From Pseudoalteromonas sp. H105 (GTDB lineage: Bacteria > Pseudomonadota > Gammaproteobacteria > Enterobacterales > Alteromonadaceae): DNA of 64,000 nucleotides. Shown here in pieces: positions 8,299 to 18,654 of this stretch. Location: the NCBI RefSeq assembly GCF_001469215.1, contig NZ_LOFH01000001.1, positions 62,001 through 126,000 of the forward strand, given 5' to 3'. The translations under genes were made by a program, and so were the position numbers. The notes under the pieces were generated by a model. It worked only from the letters and a program-made list of their open reading frames with translations. It ran no database searches and was not told where the DNA came from. The stretch's first letter is position 1; each line of letters opens with the position of its first letter.

Positions 8299-10053
8299 AT
8301 GAGTTATATTTTAAGGCCTTATCAACAAGAAGCTGTTGAGCGTACCGTTACTCACTTTAGAAAAACAGATGAAGCAGCTGTCATTGTCTTGCCAACCGGT
8401 GCAGGTAAAAGCTTAGTTATTGCTGAGCTGGCTCGTATTGCTAAACAAAAAATCCTTGTATTAGCACATGTTAAAGAGTTAGTTGAACAAAATGCAGAAA
8501 AGTATACAAGTTATGGCCTTCAAGCGAGTATATTTTCAGCAGGATTAAAGCAAAAATCGTTATCACATCAAGTCACATTTGCCAGTGTGCAATCGTTATC
8601 ACGAAACCTTTCACAATTAAATGAGCATTATTCATTACTCATTATTGATGAGTGTCATCGAGTAAGTGATGACGAAAACAGTCAATATTTAAAGTTAATC
8701 AAAACGCTGAAAAAATATAACCCTAAATTAAAAGTATTAGGTCTTACAGCGACACCCTATAGACTCGGTATTGGGTGGATATATCATAAACACTATCATG
8801 GCTTTGTGCGTGGGGATGAGCATAGCCCTTTTAAGCAATGTATTTTTGAGCTGCCCTTGCGTTATATGATTAAAAACCAGTATTTAACACCACCAAAAGA
8901 GGTGGATGCAGCGTTGAGCCATTATGACTTTTCATCACTGAAAAGTGATGCGTTTGGCCGATTTAATCAAGACGATTTAAATTCATTATTAAAAGCAAAC
9001 ACGCGAGCTACTCAGTCTATTTGCAGCGATATATTAACGCTTAGTGAAACGCGCAAAGGGGTGATGGTGTTTGCGGCTACCGTGCGTCATGCGCAGGAAG
9101 TATTAAGTTATTTTCCTCATCAACACAGTGCATTAATAACAGGTGATACCCCTATACATGAGCGCGATGAAATTATCTGCTCTTTTAAGTCCAAACAACT
9201 TAAGTATTTAATAAACGTGTCTGTCTTAACGACTGGGTTCGATGCGCCTCATGTCGATTTTATAGCGATATTACGTCCCACAGAATCCGTGAGTTTGTAT
9301 CAACAAATCGTAGGGCGTGGGTTAAGGTTAAGTGAAGGGAAGAAAGATTGCCTTGTGATAGATTATGCCGGTAATGGGTTTGATTTATTTTATCCTGAGG
9401 TGGGGAATAAAAAGGCAGACAGTGATAATGAACCTGTGCAAGTACTTTGCCCTGGCTGTGGGTTTGCTAATATTTTTTGGGGTAAAACAGACTCACAAGG
9501 GAAAGTCACCGAGCATTTTGGTCGACGTTGTAAAGGTTTACTTGAAGATGAAGCGCACAGTATGCAATGTGATTACCGTTTTAGATTCAAAGAGTGTGAA
9601 AACTGTGGTGCTCAAAATGATATTGCAGCGAGAGTGTGTCAATCGTGTGATGCAACACTTGCTGATCCGGATGATAAGTTACGCGCAGCGTTAAATTTGA
9701 AGGATGCGTTGGTGCTTCGTTGTAGTGGGTTAAGTGTGCAGGTTTTAAAAAGTAAACATGATAGTTTAAAAATAACGTACTTTGATGAAGATGGCGCTAG
9801 CTGTGACGAGGTATTTGACTTTTCTCACTCAGGGTCAAAGTATATTTTTAACAAACAATTTGGCCAACGTAACGCGAAAGGGCAATTACCTCACGAATAT
9901 AAAACAGTCGAGCAGGTTTTACAAAATGAACATGCGTTAACTGCGCCTGATTTTGTTATCGCCAGAAAAAGCAAAAAATACGGTTGGAAGGTGGCTGATA
10001 AGCTATTTGATTATGAAGGTCACTTTAGAAAAGCAAACCAGTTAAGCCGTTAA
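8299..10053 (+). CDS. radD: DEAD/DEAH-box DNA repair helicase RadD
   Basis: 584 residues, close to the 586 of E. coli RadD (YejH). Superfamily 2 helicase motifs are in order: Q-like LRPYQQEAV near the start, Walker A LPTGAGKSL (motif I), FASVQSL (Ib), IIDECHR (motif II, DECH type), GLTATPYRL (III), then VLTTGFDAP and QQIVGRGLRLSEGK (V-VI) with the arginine finger. A Cys-rich zinc finger follows: CPGCGF, then CKGLL...C and CENCG...CQSC around residues 385-455, as in RadD. RadD is an ATPase that supports RecA-mediated strand exchange and resolution of overlong recombination intermediates. It is monocistronic by spacing, and the neighbouring rraB-like gene is convergent. Confidence 0.88.
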   Translation: MSYILRPYQQEAVERTVTHFRKTDEAAVIVLPTGAGKSLVIAELARIAKQKILVLAHVKELVEQNAEKYTSYGLQASIFSAGLKQKSLSHQVTFASVQSLSRNLSQLNEHYSLLIIDECHRVSDDENSQYLKLIKTLKKYNPKLKVLGLTATPYRLGIGWIYHKHYHGFVRGDEHSPFKQCIFELPLRYMIKNQYLTPPKEVDAALSHYDFSSLKSDAFGRFNQDDLNSLLKANTRATQSICSDILTLSETRKGVMVFAATVRHAQEVLSYFPHQHSALITGDTPIHERDEIICSFKSKQLKYLINVSVLTTGFDAPHVDFIAILRPTESVSLYQQIVGRGLRLSEGKKDCLVIDYAGNGFDLFYPEVGNKKADSDNEPVQVLCPGCGFANIFWGKTDSQGKVTEHFGRRCKGLLEDEAHSMQCDYRFRFKECENCGAQNDIAARVCQSCDATLADPDDKLRAALNLKDALVLRCSGLSVQVLKSKHDSLKITYFDEDGASCDEVFDFSHSGSKYIFNKQFGQRNAKGQLPHEYKTVEQVLQNEHALTAPDFVIARKSKKYGWKVADKLFDYEGHFRKANQLSR

Positions 10054-10077
10054 TAGTTTAACTGGTTCCATAAGGGC

Positions 10078-10404
10078 TTATTCGCTTTCTAATCCCCAGC
10101 CATCGCCGTAGCCTTTATGGCCATTAGCAATACTTTCTAGGTATTGTTCCGTTTGGCCAAGTAAGGTGTGCTCAGGAACCATTTGAACTTGGGTAATGAC
10201 TTCCCAGATCCCCGTGTCTTTACATTGCACAAGTTGTGTTGTCGGCGCTAATTCATCTTCACTAATCACTTTTGCAAACTGCTCAGCTTCAGGCTTTTGC
10301 TCAAATAATATATAAAAGTCTATTTTGTGCATCTGCGCTAAATCTATGCCAGCCTCAGCTATTTCAGCAAGTAATTGTCCATTTTCGTCATCAGGGAATT
10401 GCAT
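10078..10404 (-). CDS. RraB-family protein (RNase E inhibitor-like)
   Basis: 108 acidic residues resembling the RraB/DUF1260 family. In E. coli, RraB binds RNase E and modulates its degradosome. The tell-tale C-terminal segment GYGDGWGLESE corresponds to the conserved YDGWGT region, and an alpha/beta layout with an acidic N-terminus precedes it. It is shorter than E. coli RraB (138 residues), lacking most of the acidic tail. Convergent with radD, with only 24 bases between stop codons. The family assignment is fair. RNase E inhibition itself is an inference. Confidence 0.65.
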   Translation of the reverse strand: MQFPDDENGQLLAEIAEAGIDLAQMHKIDFYILFEQKPEAEQFAKVISEDELAPTTQLVQCKDTGIWEVITQVQMVPEHTLLGQTEQYLESIANGHKGYGDGWGLESE

Positions 10405-10568
10405 TTAAATACTCAATAATATGATTTCAAACTCGTTGTCCGCTATTGTAACTAAAATAATTAAAATAAGCGTACTAATTTTCATTATTTGAGTTGATGT
10501 GTGTAGCGATAGGCTTGTGGTATTATTTGCAACTAATATAGGGTTTTTGCTTATTTTAAGGAAATGAA

Positions 10569-12293
10569 TTGCCTAGTCGGATATATGCGTTAATTACGGT
10601 CACTGTATTGCTATTTATTTCATTCAGTTTAGCGGCAGTACCTAAAACGATAAAAAAGCATGAAATTAACGGCATTAGTGGTGATCTTGAAAAGAATGTT
10701 GGACTGTATTTAAAGCAGTTAGAAGGCGAAAAAGTAACAAGTACTTTATTGAGTCATGCTAAAAAACAAATCACCAGCAGTTTAAATGCGCTAGGTTATT
10801 ATAAACCAATTATTGAACTTAATTTAAAAGACGAACACTCGTTAGTGGTTACTATTGAGCGCGGACCCGCTACCCGAATTGCCGATGTATCGGTCACCGT
10901 TTTGGGAGCCGGGAAGGCAGATCCGCAACTGCTTGATGAAATTAAAAGCATTAAAATCAAGCAAGGCGATATTTTAAATCATAGTCGTTATGACCGTGCA
11001 CGAAAAAAAATAGAAAGGCAACTACTTGAGCTTGGATATTTTGATGTTAAATGGCAAACCCACCGCCTAGAAGTTACTTTAAAAACCAACAGTGCCCGCG
11101 TAATTTTAACATTTGACACAGGCGCTCGGTATCAATTTGGTGAGCTGGTCATTGGTGGAGAAACTCAAGCAGCTAAATACATTCGCTCCCTTGCTGACTT
11201 TAAGCAAGGTGAACCGTATCAGGCAACAGCAGTTTCAGAATATAACCTTTCTCTTTCAACAACTCCCTATTTCATCAGCGCTCGAGTCTTTGCTGACATA
11301 GCTAATCGTGCCAATGGTCAAGTGCCAATAAACATAGACGTACTTCACAAACCCGCCAATAGTTATGAAATTGGCGGTGGATTTAATACAACGTATGGGC
11401 CTAAAGTAAGATTTAAATGGGCGAAGCCATGGATCACTGATGACGGCCATTATATTGAAAGTAACTTAAATGTTTCTGAGCCTCAACAGGATATATCAAT
11501 GGCCTATACAGTGCCCGTGGATAATCCGAATGATGATTTATGGCGTTTTTCTGTTGGCTACAAGCGAGAGGATGAATTAACAAACGATGTTTACAGTAAA
11601 GTGCTGACTGGGCAGTTACAACGCCAATGGTTAACTCAGAATGATTGGGTACGTATTGCTTTTTTGAGGCGAGACCGGGAAACATTCCGTATTGGTGACG
11701 AAGAACGAAGCGCTAGAATGTTGATGCCTGGAATTAGTTACGCCAAAAAAGAATCCAAAGGCGGTACAACCCCATATTGGGCTGAGCAATGGTTGATTTC
11801 AGCTGAATTTGGTTTAGACGATGCTTTTTCGAGCACTAATATTCTTAGATTACAATTACAAAATGCATGGTTGCGGACTTATTTAGATAAGCACTTACTT
11901 TTCTTAAAAGCTAATATAGGCGCTATGATGGTGGATGATATCGATAATGTACCATACTCTTTAAGGTTTTACGCGGGTGGCGACCAAAGTGTGCGCGGTT
12001 TTGCTTACCAATCGATTTCTCCAAAAAATGAAAAAGGGCGATTAATTGGTGGTAAATACCTTATATCTGGAACGGTAGAATATAATTATCAATTTGCACA
12101 AAGTTGGCGGCTTGCGTTATTTGTTGACAGTGGTACTGCAACAAATGATTTTTCAGATGATGTGCAAGTGGGCGCTGGTTTTGGTTTTCGATACTTAACC
12201 CCGGTAGGGCCTGTTCGGATTGATCACGCATGGGGCTTGACTAAAAAGAGTAAAAGTACACGTTTGAGCATTACCATAGGGCCGGAAATATAA
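10569..12293 (+). CDS. tamA: TamA, outer-membrane translocation and assembly module
   Basis: 574 residues, Omp85 family. A signal peptide (about 1-22) is followed by three POTRA-like domains (about 25-265) and a C-terminal 16-strand barrel with the Omp85 signature GGDQSVRGF (about residue 468) and a terminal strand ending STRLSITIGPEI. TamA sits in the outer membrane and, with TamB, helps insert or transport envelope components. The start is a TTG at 10569 with AAGGAAA at 10558-10564 as ribosome-binding site. The ATG at 10564 is out of frame, and no better in-frame ATG precedes the signal peptide. The stop codon overlaps the tamB start by one base. Confidence 0.92.
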   Translation: MPSRIYALITVTVLLFISFSLAAVPKTIKKHEINGISGDLEKNVGLYLKQLEGEKVTSTLLSHAKKQITSSLNALGYYKPIIELNLKDEHSLVVTIERGPATRIADVSVTVLGAGKADPQLLDEIKSIKIKQGDILNHSRYDRARKKIERQLLELGYFDVKWQTHRLEVTLKTNSARVILTFDTGARYQFGELVIGGETQAAKYIRSLADFKQGEPYQATAVSEYNLSLSTTPYFISARVFADIANRANGQVPINIDVLHKPANSYEIGGGFNTTYGPKVRFKWAKPWITDDGHYIESNLNVSEPQQDISMAYTVPVDNPNDDLWRFSVGYKREDELTNDVYSKVLTGQLQRQWLTQNDWVRIAFLRRDRETFRIGDEERSARMLMPGISYAKKESKGGTTPYWAEQWLISAEFGLDDAFSSTNILRLQLQNAWLRTYLDKHLLFLKANIGAMMVDDIDNVPYSLRFYAGGDQSVRGFAYQSISPKNEKGRLIGGKYLISGTVEYNYQFAQSWRLALFVDSGTATNDFSDDVQVGAGFGFRYLTPVGPVRIDHAWGLTKKSKSTRLSITIGPEI

Positions 12294-15200
12294 TGGCGAA
12301 CCTAAAGAAAATAACAGCGAGTTTGATACTTAGCTTATGCTCGTTTTTGGTGATTTTATTTTGTTTAATTTTCACAGCACCAGGTAATCAGCTTATTATA
12401 TTTTCTGCTAATAAACTGGTTAATGGGTTAGACATTAACCTCAATAAAGGGCGGTTACTTTATAACGACCCTATTGATATCGTTTATTCATCGCCTAAAT
12501 TAAATTTTAGCGCTCAACATTTGAAGCTCGATTTATATTGGTGGCGCTGTGATGGGCTTTGTATTGATAACGTCAGTGCAAAAGCCATCACGGTGAGCTT
12601 GAAACAGGAAGAGTCAAGCACCCCTTCAATACTGCAAGAAAACACAACCAGTGAGAGTGAAAGGCTCAGCTTGCCATTTGCTATTACGGTAAAACGCATT
12701 GCTGTGGCTAATTTTGACTTTTCAAACCCAAATACAGACGTACATATCCAGCAATTTCAATTAAGTGCCAAGGCAAGTAACTCACAACTGGTGCTAAATG
12801 CAATAAACGTTAATACAATAGCACTGCAGCTGAAAGACACGACGCAGCAGGCACCGCAATCATTAACAGCATTGACTCCATTACCCCGCATTGACTTTAC
12901 TTCTCCTATCGCTATCAATGTAGAGAAAGTTGCCGTTAACCTATTAAAAATCAAACAAGGGGAGCAACAGCATGAGATTAAGAATATTAATACGGCGCTT
13001 GCTATAAAAAACAGTGAATTAAAAATTAGCACATTATCGGCTGATTATTTGCAATGGACTGTATCGAGTGAATTAAGTACTGAATTAAATGGACGCAACC
13101 CTATTAATGCTAAAATTATTGTTGATAGTGAAGAGCACCCGTTCACGTTAGCGGTAAAAGGAGACTTGAGTGATTTACAAGTGAACGTGAATTCGCAAGG
13201 GCAGTTTCCATTAGAGGCGTTATTAAACGTTGATTTAAGATCAACTAATTTTCCATTTAGTATCAATGCGAATGCCAAACAGTGGCAGTTAGATACGCAA
13301 AACCATGCACTAAGCTTAACCGACATGGTACTTGCAGCTAATGGGAATGCAGATGATTATAGAATTGAACTGAATGGTGTCAGTCGGCTAGGCGCCTACC
13401 CAGCCGTCAAACTCGATGCATTTATTAAAGGAAGCTTAACCTCTATGGTCATAGAGCAGTTATCCTTACTCGCCAATGATAGCAGCGCTAAGATTCAAGC
13501 ATCCGCTCGTTGGCATGACGGAATTGATAGTGAGTTTTCAATTCAATTAAATAACCTCAAAGCACAATACCTCACAGATACTCTAACTAGTGACATATCA
13601 GGGCAAGTGCATGGCGCTTTCAACACAGCACAAGAGAAGTGGCGTTTAGTAATGTACAATACGCAATTAACGGGTTTAATTGATGGTTTTGATTTTGCAC
13701 TTGGCTCTGATTTTGAAATATCCGATGAATTGCATGCAAATATTAAGAAGTTTGAATTAACCAGTGCTGATAGTACGCTTACTTTACTCGGAAGTATTGG
13801 GGAAAAGTGGCACCTTGATGCACAACTCAATGCCAACAAAACAGCACAAGATCAACTCCCATTCACAGGCACTGGCAACGGGTCTTTAAAGGTAAGAGGC
13901 GACCGTTTAAAGCCTGAGGTTACCCTCGACCTTGCTCTAAAAGACTTAATTTATGACGATATTGCAGTAGCAGGTTTGAATATTTTAGCTGAGTTTAACT
14001 CTGAAGCAGATTACCAAACAAATGCCACTATTAATGTTGCGGATATTCAATTACATGATTATACAATTAATAGTGTCAGGGTCGGTGTCAGTGGTGACAA
14101 GAAAAACCATCATTTCCAGTTTGATTTAGATGCCCATGAAGGTAAAGCAGAGTTTGATATAACCGGTGCGCTTGTAAATCAGGTTTGGCAGGGGAAAATT
14201 AAAGATGTGCTCTTGACTGATCACGCAATGAGGCTCACAACAAACCCACACATTGATGTGTCATTTAATACTCATGACAGAAACTTTTCGGTTGCTAAGC
14301 ATTGTTGGCAAAGTGAACACAGTAAACTGTGTATTGATCAATTATTGCAACAGAATGATATTGGCAGTTTGGTTGCGCGCTTAAATGGCTTAGCCATGAA
14401 TGACCTGAAGCACCTTTTGCCGAACAATTTAAAAGCCGAAGGTGAGCTTGCGGGCGAAATAAAGGTTAATTGGCATGCGAAAATATTAGACTCTTTTTCA
14501 GCGACACTCCGTTCAAAATCGCTTGCTGCCACATTTATAGATAATGAAAAGTCCTACCGATTACCCATTGAAACATTTCAAATAGATGTCAAATCAGATG
14601 CGATGAATGCGTCGTTACAAGCTGACATGAGTTCGAGCTTAATAGGCAATGTTACAACGGACATTGCTGTCACGGATCTTCTACAAAAACAGGCGCTGTC
14701 AGGTAATATCAAGATTGATAAAATGCAACTGACGGACTTGCAGCCTTTTATTAGTGTATTAGAACAGTTAAAAGGGAATGTAAGTGGTGATGTATTGCTA
14801 GGTGGGACAATAGCGGAGCCGCTATTAAACGGCGAGGTGCATATTGCAAATATCAAACTACAAGGTGAGCAGTTACCTATTTCAGTTATAGATTCCCATG
14901 TAGCAATTAACTTCGATAAAACGACGGCTTCCTTGAAGGGGACTTTTCATGATCTTGATGGCGGAAGTCTGAACCTTGCTGGTGGCGTCGATTGGGAGAG
15001 AGCGAGACCTGAAGTTAATTTGGCGCTCAATGGTGATCAATTCTATGTGCGTGCACAGCAAGGTGTAATTTTTAAAGTATCACCTGATTTGAAAATAAGC
15101 TTAGCTGACAATGCCCTTAAATTAGTTGGTCACGTTAATGTGCCTTATGGTCGAGTGAAGATTGAAGAATTACCCGAAGGCGCCGTTCAGGTTAGTGACG

Positions 15201-15970
15201 ACACGATTATCGTTGACAGACAAGGAGAGGAAGAAGCATCAGTGCCATTTGATTATGCTATCGCACTTCAAATTATAGTAAAGGATGACGTAAGAATTGA
15301 TTCATTTGGTCTTAAATCTAAGATTGAAGGTGATTTGAATCTAAAAATGGATAAACAGACCCCCATGATTGCCACCGGTGAGCTAAACTTAAAGCAAGGA
15401 ACTTACTACGCATTTGGGCAGGACCTTATTATTCGAACGGGTCAAATAGGGTTTAGTGGTCCAATTGATAAGCCGTACTTGAATATTAAGGCGATACGTA
15501 ATCCAGAAAACACAGCAAATGGTGTAACAGCCGGTATTACGTTGACGGGTAATGTGGAACAACCTTCGTTGAAAGTATTTTCAGAGCCTGCAATGGACCA
15601 AGCACACTCACTCGCTTACTTATTAAATGGCCAGCCACTTGATGAAGGAAATAGTTCATCCGATGCCATGCTAACTCGATTACTTTTAGCTCAAGGTGTA
15701 AGTCGCAGTGAAGGGGTAGTGTCGAAAGTGGGTGAAAAATTTGGTCTTTCAGATGTAAGCTTGGGCTCAAAAGGCAGTGGTGATGATACTAAAGTGGAGA
15801 TATCTGGCTATCTTGCTCCTGGCATCCAAGTAAAATATAGTGTGGGTGTATTTGATTCGTTAAGTGAGATTGCTGTTCGTTACCAGCTACTATCGCAATT
15901 GTTCATTGAAGTAACCAGCGGTTTAAACCAAGACGTTGATATCTTATATAAATTTGATTGGGATGAATAA
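12293..15970 (+). CDS. tamB: TamB, AsmA-like inner-membrane-anchored translocation protein
   Basis: 1225 residues, similar in length to E. coli TamB (1259). An N-terminal membrane anchor (about 10-30, SLILSLCSFLVILFCLIF) is followed by a very long beta-rich, low-complexity periplasmic region. It closes with the conserved DUF490/TamB C-terminal domain (about 870-1225; GGTIAEPLLNGEV, KQGTYYAFGQDL, LAYLLNGQPL). TamB spans the periplasm as a hydrophobic groove, partners TamA, and contributes to phospholipid transport and outer-membrane protein assembly. It starts in a TAATG overlap with tamA, so the pair is translationally coupled. Many long antisense open frames lie on the other strand and are composition shadows. 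Confidence 0.93.
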   Translation: MANLKKITASLILSLCSFLVILFCLIFTAPGNQLIIFSANKLVNGLDINLNKGRLLYNDPIDIVYSSPKLNFSAQHLKLDLYWWRCDGLCIDNVSAKAITVSLKQEESSTPSILQENTTSESERLSLPFAITVKRIAVANFDFSNPNTDVHIQQFQLSAKASNSQLVLNAINVNTIALQLKDTTQQAPQSLTALTPLPRIDFTSPIAINVEKVAVNLLKIKQGEQQHEIKNINTALAIKNSELKISTLSADYLQWTVSSELSTELNGRNPINAKIIVDSEEHPFTLAVKGDLSDLQVNVNSQGQFPLEALLNVDLRSTNFPFSINANAKQWQLDTQNHALSLTDMVLAANGNADDYRIELNGVSRLGAYPAVKLDAFIKGSLTSMVIEQLSLLANDSSAKIQASARWHDGIDSEFSIQLNNLKAQYLTDTLTSDISGQVHGAFNTAQEKWRLVMYNTQLTGLIDGFDFALGSDFEISDELHANIKKFELTSADSTLTLLGSIGEKWHLDAQLNANKTAQDQLPFTGTGNGSLKVRGDRLKPEVTLDLALKDLIYDDIAVAGLNILAEFNSEADYQTNATINVADIQLHDYTINSVRVGVSGDKKNHHFQFDLDAHEGKAEFDITGALVNQVWQGKIKDVLLTDHAMRLTTNPHIDVSFNTHDRNFSVAKHCWQSEHSKLCIDQLLQQNDIGSLVARLNGLAMNDLKHLLPNNLKAEGELAGEIKVNWHAKILDSFSATLRSKSLAATFIDNEKSYRLPIETFQIDVKSDAMNASLQADMSSSLIGNVTTDIAVTDLLQKQALSGNIKIDKMQLTDLQPFISVLEQLKGNVSGDVLLGGTIAEPLLNGEVHIANIKLQGEQLPISVIDSHVAINFDKTTASLKGTFHDLDGGSLNLAGGVDWERARPEVNLALNGDQFYVRAQQGVIFKVSPDLKISLADNALKLVGHVNVPYGRVKIEELPEGAVQVSDDTIIVDRQGEEEASVPFDYAIALQIIVKDDVRIDSFGLKSKIEGDLNLKMDKQTPMIATGELNLKQGTYYAFGQDLIIRTGQIGFSGPIDKPYLNIKAIRNPENTANGVTAGITLTGNVEQPSLKVFSEPAMDQAHSLAYLLNGQPLDEGNSSSDAMLTRLLLAQGVSRSEGVVSKVGEKFGLSDVSLGSKGSGDDTKVEISGYLAPGIQVKYSVGVFDSLSEIAVRYQLLSQLFIEVTSGLNQDVDILYKFDWDE

Positions 15971-15978
15971 ATAAAAAC

Positions 15979-16806
15979 ATGAATCGCTGCTTACTTATCG
16001 GGTGCTTATTAATATCATTTGTAACGAGTGCGGAAAGCTTAACTGTACGCTATACAGCAGGAGGGCATCCGTATGTTACAGAGCTGCTTAAATTAGTATT
16101 AAGTAAATCGGATATCACGATTAAATCAGTAGAAATTGAAGAAATCCCTTCGCAGACTCGTGGTATTCGGCTGTTAGGTGAAAAGGACGGTGTAGATGTG
16201 TTTTGGACGGTTACGAGCTCATTAACTGAAAAAAAAGCCAAAGCGGTGTTAATCCCAATAGTGAAAGGATTAATGGGTTATCGAATTCCGTTAATCGCTC
16301 AGAATAAAAAAGATATATTTTTACATGTCACACATTCCGGACAGTTGAGTCCTTTTATATTTGGTTTACGAGAGGACTGGGCGGATACTGCTATTTTCAA
16401 AAGTAATGATTTAAAAACGTTTGCATACGGGCAAAGCGCAGACCCGATGAATATGCTCATAAATGGTCGTTTTGATGCGTTACCCTTTGAATTATTTGAT
16501 TTTAAAGGTTTCGAAAACAGTGAAATAGTACAGGATCAACATATTGCAATTCGTTATCCAAGCGCCGTATATTTTTTTGTCGCTAAGAATAATTCAGTAC
16601 TCCATAAGCATATTGAATCAGGATTACTCAAAGCCATTAGTGATGGCTCTTTTGATACGCTTTTCAATCAGCATTTTTCAACGGTGATCAAGCAAGCTAA
16701 TTTGCATAACCGCCGTATTATTGAGCTGAAGAATCCGTTATTGCCCCTGAGCGCACCTATTAACGATGCGCATTATTGGCTTGATAAAAATAAATTAAAA
16801 CAATAA
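15979..16806 (+). CDS. Periplasmic binding-fold protein (SBP_bac_3-like)
   Basis: 275 residues with a signal peptide (MNRCLLIGCLLISFVTSAES) and the two-lobed binding-protein pattern: LTVRYTAGGHPYVTELLKLV in lobe one, DVFWTVTSSLTEKKAK, then the hinge region, and a final small-lobe segment AISDGSFDTLFNQHF typical of the family's C-terminus. It begins 9 bases after tamB. No ABC permease or ATPase is nearby, so it may act as a stand-alone sensor or orphan binding protein rather than a transporter part. Ligand unknown. Members of this group in Alteromonadales are usually labelled transporter substrate-binding domain proteins. Confidence 0.7.
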   Translation: MNRCLLIGCLLISFVTSAESLTVRYTAGGHPYVTELLKLVLSKSDITIKSVEIEEIPSQTRGIRLLGEKDGVDVFWTVTSSLTEKKAKAVLIPIVKGLMGYRIPLIAQNKKDIFLHVTHSGQLSPFIFGLREDWADTAIFKSNDLKTFAYGQSADPMNMLINGRFDALPFELFDFKGFENSEIVQDQHIAIRYPSAVYFFVAKNNSVLHKHIESGLLKAISDGSFDTLFNQHFSTVIKQANLHNRRIIELKNPLLPLSAPINDAHYWLDKNKLKQ

Positions 16807-16834
16807 TCTATAAAAAACTTTAAAAGTCATCTCT

Positions 16835-17704
16835 ATGCGTAAACAATTTTTAGCCGCCATCTTCGTTGCACTATCATCTCACTCTCAATTTATTCATGCT
16901 CAGCAGCCCAGTGCTGCTGACATAATTGAGCAAGCACAACCATCACAGTGGCGGCAGGTCGACCCTCATAACGTGCTTAAAATATCATTGCCAACGGGGG
17001 AGGCTTATATAGAGTTAAACCCGCATTTAGCACCAAACCACACTCAAAATATAAAACGTTTAGCTAGAGACGGCTTCTACAAAGGCTTGAATATGTATCG
17101 GTTTGTTGAAGGCTTTGTTGCACAGGGAGGAGATGCCAGTGGAACTAAAACCACAAAAACAGCGAGTAAAAGAATACCAGCAGAGTTTTACCTGACGACC
17201 CAAACAGCATTGACTATCACAGAGCTTGATAAGAATGATGGTTATGCCCCAATTACCGGCTTTTTAAATGGTTTTGCAGTGGCTCAAAATGAGACTAAAA
17301 CACAAACATGGCAAGTACATTGCCACGGAGTGTTTGCCATGGCCAGGGGGAATGAAACGGATAGCGGAGGGACCGAATTCTATACCACAATCGGTAATAG
17401 CCAGCGTTATTTAGATAGAAATATAACCGTTTTCGGTCGAGTATTAGAAGGCATGGAGCATTTTAATCGTTTAGATAGAAGGCCAAGTGGCAATGAGCCA
17501 TTTAACCCTATTAAGGATGTTAAGGTGTTGGCTGATATTGCTAAAGAGGATAATAGCCAATTTAAGGTCATGCGAACTGACTCAGTTGCGTTTGACGCGC
17601 TGATAGGGGCGCGTAAAAATCGTAATGAAACCTGGTTTGTTGCTTCACCAAACTACATTGATGTGTGTGCAATGCCTATTCCAACTAAGCGGATTGCACG
17701 GTAA
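16835..17704 (+). CDS. Periplasmic cyclophilin-type peptidyl-prolyl isomerase
   Basis: 289 residues. Signal peptide about 1-22 (MRKQFLAAIFVALSSHSQFIHAQ). The cyclophilin domain follows: the early strand LPTGEAYIELNPHLAP, the block YRFVEGFVAQGGDASGT (catalytic Arg region and the conserved FMxQGGD-like motif), GVFAMARGNETDSGGTEFYTTIG (equivalent of the FSMANAGPxTNGSQFFI motif), and FGRVLEGMEHFNRL. Catalyses cis-trans isomerisation of X-Pro bonds in exported proteins. The domain has extra insertions compared with the about 165-residue minimal cyclophilin. It lies in the tamAB direction but 28 bases after the previous gene, and is followed by a strong terminator. Confidence 0.87.
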   Translation: MRKQFLAAIFVALSSHSQFIHAQQPSAADIIEQAQPSQWRQVDPHNVLKISLPTGEAYIELNPHLAPNHTQNIKRLARDGFYKGLNMYRFVEGFVAQGGDASGTKTTKTASKRIPAEFYLTTQTALTITELDKNDGYAPITGFLNGFAVAQNETKTQTWQVHCHGVFAMARGNETDSGGTEFYTTIGNSQRYLDRNITVFGRVLEGMEHFNRLDRRPSGNEPFNPIKDVKVLADIAKEDNSQFKVMRTDSVAFDALIGARKNRNETWFVASPNYIDVCAMPIPTKRIAR

Positions 17705-17710
17705 ACGTGA

Positions 17711-17739
17711 AAAACGAACCCCAATATGGGGCTCGTTTT
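17711..17739. terminator. Bidirectional terminator between cyclophilin and queF
   Basis: Twelve-base arms AAAACGAACCCC and GGGGCTCGTTTT (one mismatch) around an AATAT loop, with A-tract and T-tract flanks, placed between two convergent genes. Confidence 0.85.
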
Positions 17740-17749
17740 TAGTATACAT

Positions 17750-18595
17750 TTATTGGCGGTTTATTTTGACATTAAATGGCACAGTGTCATTACTCGTTGA
17801 ACGGTATGGATTAATGTCCAAGCCCCCTCGACGAGTATAACGTGCATATACTTCTAAATTTGATAAATTCAGCGATGAGGTCAAGTCACAGAAAATACGT
17901 TCTACGCATTGCTCATGAAATTCATTATGGGTACGAAACGAAATTAAATACCGCAATAACGACTCTTTACAAATTTCTTCACCCGAATAGCGAATAATGA
18001 TACTTGCCCAATCAGGTTGCGAAGTGATTAAGCAATTAGATTTGAGTAGATGGCTGTGAAGCGTTTCAGTTACACATTCATTGGATGCGCTTTTGAGGCT
18101 TTGAGCATCTAAATCATAACTATCGATTTCAATGTCTAAATTGTCAATACATACCCCAGGCAATGGAGTGCAAGGTAAGCAGTTATAATCATCTGGGCTA
18201 TATAAGGTAACGTTTACAGGCATTGCAACGGCCTTTGATAAGTCATCAGTTAGCGTGCTTTTGACTTTCTCAATTGAATCAAATCGTGTTTGATTAAAAC
18301 TGTTTAAATAGAGCTTGAACGATTTAGATTCAATAATATGGCTTGTTTGGCAAGGGAACTCAAACAACGCGACAGCAACCATCGGTTTTCCCTTATTATT
18401 TAACCACGATATTTCGTAGCCAGTCCATATATCTTGGCCTTTAAAGGGTAACTGCGCTTCGTTGATGTTTAAATCATCACGATTAAGTTTTCGGGCAATA
18501 GGAAAAAGTAAGTTAGGCGTGTAAGTATCTACATACTCAGTTGACTGCCCAAGTACGCTGTCTTTTAGTTCAGGTGAATTGCTGTAATCTGTCAT
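17750..18595 (-). CDS. queF: NADPH-dependent 7-cyano-7-deazaguanine reductase QueF
   Basis: 281 residues, the length of the long bimodular (YqcD-like) QueF. It reduces preQ0 to preQ1 in queuosine biosynthesis. Visible features: N-terminal [34 protein letters not shown], and the substrate-binding block [17 protein letters not shown], which is the QueF signature ESKS(L/F)KLYLNSF. The C-terminal half contains [16 protein letters not shown] with the catalytic Cys region, and [13 protein letters not shown]. Cytoplasmic. Divergent from syd, with a 59-base gap. Confidence 0.93.
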   Translation of the reverse strand: MTDYSNSPELKDSVLGQSTEYVDTYTPNLLFPIARKLNRDDLNINEAQLPFKGQDIWTGYEISWLNNKGKPMVAVALFEFPCQTSHIIESKSFKLYLNSFNQTRFDSIEKVKSTLTDDLSKAVAMPVNVTLYSPDDYNCLPCTPLPGVCIDNLDIEIDSYDLDAQSLKSASNECVTETLHSHLLKSNCLITSQPDWASIIIRYSGEEICKESLLRYLISFRTHNEFHEQCVERIFCDLTSSLNLSNLEVYARYTRRGGLDINPYRSTSNDTVPFNVKINRQ

Positions 18596-18654
18596 GTTGC
18601 GTCTTTTATAGTTACAATACGTTTATTATACCTAAAGCTAATGAGTTTCGCAGT

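Noticed and set aside
12514..15770. Many 60-100-codon minus-strand frames opposite tamB
   Set aside because: They are antisense to a clear full-length tamB and show no independent signals.
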